Origin: SZUA-36 sp963774415
GTDB taxonomy: Bacteria > Pseudomonadota > Gammaproteobacteria > Xanthomonadales > SZUA-36
Assembly (NCBI GenBank): GCA_963774415.1
Contig: CAVZEU010000002.1
Coordinates: 81,850 to 145,849 of the forward strand
Direction: 5' to 3'
Length of the DNA: 64,000 nucleotides
Position numbers and translations under genes: made by a program. Of this stretch, positions 61,951 to 64,000 are shown piece after piece. Below the pieces are notes generated by a model. The model made no database searches, was not told the DNA's origin, and was given only the letters and a program-made list of their open reading frames with translations. Each line of letters starts with the position of its first letter. Position 1 is the stretch's first letter.

Positions 61951-62760
61951 ATGGATTCGGGCCAGCAGGGGCAAGTGATCGGAAGCAACGCGCGTCAGCG
62001 GTGATTTCACGGCCCGGACCCCGATTTTGCGCGGCCCCGGCGTGACCCAGATGCGGTCGAGCGCGAGCAGTGGCAAGCGCGACGGAAACGTCGGTGGCGA
62101 AGGCGCGGACATGAAATGTCGTCTCAACCGCCGCAGGGCGCGTCCCCACAGGAACCACTCGTTGAAATCTCCCAACAGGATGGTAAGTGCCGGTTTGTCG
62201 AGCGCCCGGCTTTCTGAGTCCAGGATATCGGTGATCATGCGGGCCTGCGTGCGCCGTTCGACCGGTCTCAGCCCGAGATGGGTGGCGATGAGCCGCAGTT
62301 CGATGTCTTCGAATGCTGCGCGCACGTGCAGTGCGCCGCGGGGCTCACGGCCGTGGAAACTCAGATCCTGGCGATAGGTTTCGGTCACGGGCAGCCGGCT
62401 CAGCAGCGCATTGCCGTATTCGCCGCTGCCCCGGCTGAGTGTAATGCCGTGAACCGGAAGCCAGTCGCTATCCCGGCACAGATAGCCCAGCAGGCCGGGA
62501 TCATCGCGGAACACTTCCACCTCCTGCAGCGCGATCACATCCGCATCCAGTTGGCGCAGCACCGCGCGGACGCGTGCGGGATCATAGACGCCGTTGGCGC
62601 CGATGCAGCGGTGAATGTTGTAACTGGCGACCACGAGCTCCGGCCGTTGCGGCCGCCGTCCGGTGCCCGGAACACGGCTTTGGCGCTGAGTCGGCGAGGT
62701 GACGGCGCAATTATGTTCGCTGTCTGAGGGCATGCAAGCACTGTTCAGCATATCAAACAC
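61942..62760 (-). CDS. Endonuclease/exonuclease/phosphatase (EEP) family protein, YbhP-like
   Basis: A 272-residue metal-dependent hydrolase of the EEP fold. Core motifs: VVASYNIHRC (Asn), VIALQEVEVF (Glu), ATHLGLRPVERRTQ (His), LLGDFNEW (Asp/Asn), LDRIWV and VASDHLPLLARI (Asp-His). Starts at GTG 62760, ATG 62751 or ATG 62733 are all possible; the first is given. Its 3' end overlaps the convergent PLD-VTT gene by 9 nt. By analogy with E. coli YbhP it may work with the phospholipase-type enzyme; the substrate is unknown. Confidence 0.88.
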   Translation of the reverse strand: MFDMLNSACMPSDSEHNCAVTSPTQRQSRVPGTGRRPQRPELVVASYNIHRCIGANGVYDPARVRAVLRQLDADVIALQEVEVFRDDPGLLGYLCRDSDWLPVHGITLSRGSGEYGNALLSRLPVTETYRQDLSFHGREPRGALHVRAAFEDIELRLIATHLGLRPVERRTQARMITDILDSESRALDKPALTILLGDFNEWFLWGRALRRLRRHFMSAPSPPTFPSRLPLLALDRIWVTPGPRKIGVRAVKSPLTRVASDHLPLLARIHLG

Positions 62761-62763
62761 AGC

Positions 62764-63381
62764 TCACGCGCTTTTCGATAACGCCATCACCTTTGAGTCG
62801 AGAATTTCGAGAATGCCGCATACATCCTTGTTTTTTACCAGGTAGTCCTCGAATTGTCTGCCGTAAATGGATTGCAGATTTTCATACCCAAGGTGTTGGG
62901 GGTGATGGACTTCAGCGATAAATGCGTAGTGATATGCCCTGTGGTCTTTCCTGGCGACAAAAGAATACACGTGAACGGCCGGCTGAGTTCGGCCGATGTC
63001 GCCAAAAATCGGGTGCGCCTCAGGACCGCCGGGGAGCATTTGTTGCCGCCCGAAATAATGATGGCGTTTTTCGATCAGCCATCCATTTTCCCTGAACACC
63101 ATGCCTATCGGCAGTCCGCCGCGGATGGCCTCATGTTCCTTGCGCAAAGCCGGGTCGATGACCTCGGGATAAACGACGACCGCAAAGGTCCGGCAGACTC
63201 TTACCTCGTCGTGGACGCTATAGAGCATCGAAACCCGCACCTCGGGCCCGTTTTCAAGCACCTCCAGGCCACACGTTCCGAATTTCAATCGAATCCTGTC
63301 ACTGTTTGCCAGTGAATGAACCTGCGTTTGCTCCGCGGATGTTTTGTTTTGCTTTGACTTTGCAAAACGGCGTTCCAACAT
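62764..63381 (-). CDS. Hypothetical protein, 205 residues
   Basis: I do not recognise a family with certainty. The protein is soluble, without signal peptide or membrane helix, starts with a basic, glutamine-rich stretch and continues as mixed alpha/beta. YSVHDEVRVCRTFAVVVYPE and GLPIGMVFRENGWLIEKRHH are the most distinctive segments and faintly recall chorismate-lyase/UTRA-type folds, which I would not press. It is 3 nt upstream of the EEP gene on the same strand, so cotranscription is likely. Confidence 0.7.
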   Translation of the reverse strand: MLERRFAKSKQNKTSAEQTQVHSLANSDRIRLKFGTCGLEVLENGPEVRVSMLYSVHDEVRVCRTFAVVVYPEVIDPALRKEHEAIRGGLPIGMVFRENGWLIEKRHHYFGRQQMLPGGPEAHPIFGDIGRTQPAVHVYSFVARKDHRAYHYAFIAEVHHPQHLGYENLQSIYGRQFEDYLVKNKDVCGILEILDSKVMALSKSA

Positions 63382-63489
63382 ATTTTAACCCCAGAGATAT
63401 CAAACCGATGGCCTTCTGACAAACAGGACCGTTCGCGGAGCACCTGTCTCCCAAACGCCGTGCAAACCGAGTCTATTGTACTTGAGGCG

Positions 63490-63695
63490 TGGCGGAAAGA
63501 GAGGTTTATTCGCGCTTCCGGGGCCGTTTCGCTGCGCTGCGCGCGTCTAAATCGGCTCTCCTGCCGATTTACTTCGGGCATCCTGCCCTGCACCCCATCG
63601 GGGCCGCCCTCGCTGCACTCGGGCGTTCAAAATTGTTCCTGACAATTTTGTGTCGAACCCAGTGGCGCGGCGCGCCACTCGAGGGTTCAAACCCT
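63490..63695 (+). repeat. tRNA-linked hairpin mosaic, copy 1
   Basis: It begins with TGGCGGAAAGAGAGG...ATTCG (63490-63512), a near copy of the tRNA-Ser 3' end. Then come perfect hairpins: TAAATCGGC / GCCGATTTA (63548-63571), GGGCA / TGCCC (63576-63588), CCCC / GGGG (63593-63603), CAAAATTGT / ACAATTTTG around TCCTG (63628-63650), AGTGGCGC / GCGCCACT (63661-63679) and AGGGTT / AACCCT (63682-63695). GTCGAACCC at 63652-63660 echoes the tRNA T-loop. Confidence 0.75.
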
Positions 63696-63710
63696 GACAC
63701 ACCATCGGAA

Positions 63711-63734
63711 AAGAAAACCCCGCGGAAGCGGGGC
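63711..63734 (-). terminator. Intrinsic terminator of tRNA-Ser
   Basis: On the minus strand CCCCGC and GCGGGG form a 6-bp stem around TTCC, followed by TTTTCTT. It lies 11 nt past the tRNA 3' end. Confidence 0.85.
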
Positions 63735-63744
63735 TTTTCATGTC

Positions 63745-63837
63745 TGGCGGAGAGAGAGGGATTCGAACCCTCGATGGGCCTTTTAAACCCATACTCCCTT
63801 AGCAGGGGAGCGCCTTCAGCCACTCGGCCATCTCTCC
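63745..63837 (-). tRNA. tRNA-Ser (anticodon GCU)
   Basis: A 93-nt serine tRNA with CCA encoded. The acceptor stem GGAGAGA pairs with TCTCTCC; the D-arm region is GGCCGAGTGGCTGAAGGCGC; the anticodon arm CTCCC-CTGCTAA-GGGAG shows GCT (63801-63803 on the plus strand as AGC), reading AGC/AGU codons; a long variable arm and the T-loop TTCGAAT follow. The long variable arm is diagnostic for serine. A terminator follows and hairpin mosaics flank it on both sides. Confidence 0.97.
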
Positions 63838-63910
63838 GTAAATCTGATTGTTACCTGTTCCTTGCAAACAGTCGAGCCAGAACCTGGCCCTCAAGGGCTC
63901 TTCGAGCCCT

Positions 63911-64000
63911 GAGAGAGAGGGATTACTCGGGCTATCCCTGCCCTCGCCCTGCGGGTTCGCCAGCAAGCTGGCTCATTCGAAATTCGCTCCCGGCGAATTT
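63911..64000 (+). repeat. tRNA-linked hairpin mosaic, copy 2 (cut by window end)
   Basis: It starts with GAGAGAGAGGGATT (63911-63924), identical to 14 nt of the tRNA-Ser 3' end (63750-63763). The same order of blocks as copy 1 follows: ACTCGGGC, ATCCCTGCCC, a CCAGC / GCTGG hairpin (63960-63971) and AAATTCGC / GCGAATTT around TCCCG (63980-64000), which ends exactly at the window edge. The remainder lies outside. Confidence 0.7.

Larger units (their letters stand above)
63382..63744. other. Hairpin-rich noncoding region between the hypothetical gene and tRNA-Ser
   Basis: No supported gene. It contains the first copy of a mosaic hairpin element (see separate entry) and the tRNA terminator. Short open frames here are by-products of the repeats. 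Confidence 0.7.

Noticed and set aside
63661..63705. Possible second tRNA: a T-arm-like AGGGTTCAAACCCT followed by ACACCA
   Set aside because: The stem-loop gives a 6-bp stem with a 2-nt loop or a 4-bp stem with a 6-nt loop, not a 7-nt T-loop, and there is no anticodon arm or acceptor partner upstream.
1..64000. CRISPR arrays, prophage, insertion sequences with transposase, integron or secretion-island genes
   Set aside because: None seen: no regularly spaced direct repeats, no transposase or integrase motifs. The only repeats are the structured noncoding families described.

Overview
The window looks like chromosome from a free-living, GC-rich, aerobic or facultative gammaproteobacterium. 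The fabA-fabB pair, heterotetrameric sarcosine oxidase, a TonB-dependent receptor, NtrC/sigma-54 regulators and a multiheme cytochrome module point that way; a marine lineage such as Woeseiaceae would fit, but that is only an impression from gene content. No phage, CRISPR array, rRNA or plasmid functions were seen. Genes are dense and most sit in short operons for using amino acids, amines and acyl-CoAs.

Layout. 1-7.9 kb: beta-oxidation genes (hydratase/dehydrogenase, thiolase) with an Lrp-type regulator, divergent from leucine dehydrogenase and the branched-chain 2-oxoacid dehydrogenase E1alpha-E1beta-E2. 8-14 kb: an amino acid permease, a gamma-carbonic-anhydrase-like protein, the D-glutamate pair dgcN-dgcA and an aromatic/aspartate aminotransferase. 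14-24.3 kb (minus strand): pyruvate carboxylase, a sodium-coupled NSS transporter and sarcosine oxidase soxBDAG. 24.4-26.2 kb: fabB and fabA. 26.6-33.1 kb: a redox module with two receiver proteins, a nine-heme cytochrome c, a b-type membrane cytochrome, and convergent to them an NtrC-type activator with a histidine kinase whose periplasmic domain carries CXXCH and CX4CH motifs. A near-consensus sigma-54 promoter precedes the cytochrome operon.

33.3-41.6 kb: a PuuB-like amine oxidase, a TPR-sulfotransferase, a beta-propeller-like protein, a TonB-dependent receptor and an Asp/Asn-hydroxylase-like protein. 41.6-47.6 kb: a methylenetetrahydrofolate reductase-like protein, two more FAD amine/amino acid oxidases, a TetR regulator and a PuuC-like aldehyde dehydrogenase. 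47.7-53.5 kb: a CaiB-type CoA transferase divergent from an acyl-CoA dehydrogenase, acyl-CoA ligase and luciferase-like oxidoreductase. 53.5-63.4 kb: small regulators and stress-type genes (DUF2721, XRE, MarR, DUF1330, MgtC, PRC-barrel, PPOX-fold), a second sigma-54 activator with a degenerate receiver, a PLD-VTT fusion and an EEP-family hydrolase. The window closes with tRNA-Ser(GCU).

Two structured repeat families stand out. One (about 400 nt, three copies, one of them only a 100-nt core) lies at gene ends and brackets the sulfotransferase gene. The other is a hairpin-rich mosaic beside tRNA-Ser whose left end imitates the tRNA 3' end. Both contain hairpins with a TCCCG-type loop. The most interesting functional system is the heme-sensor/sigma-54/multiheme-cytochrome module.
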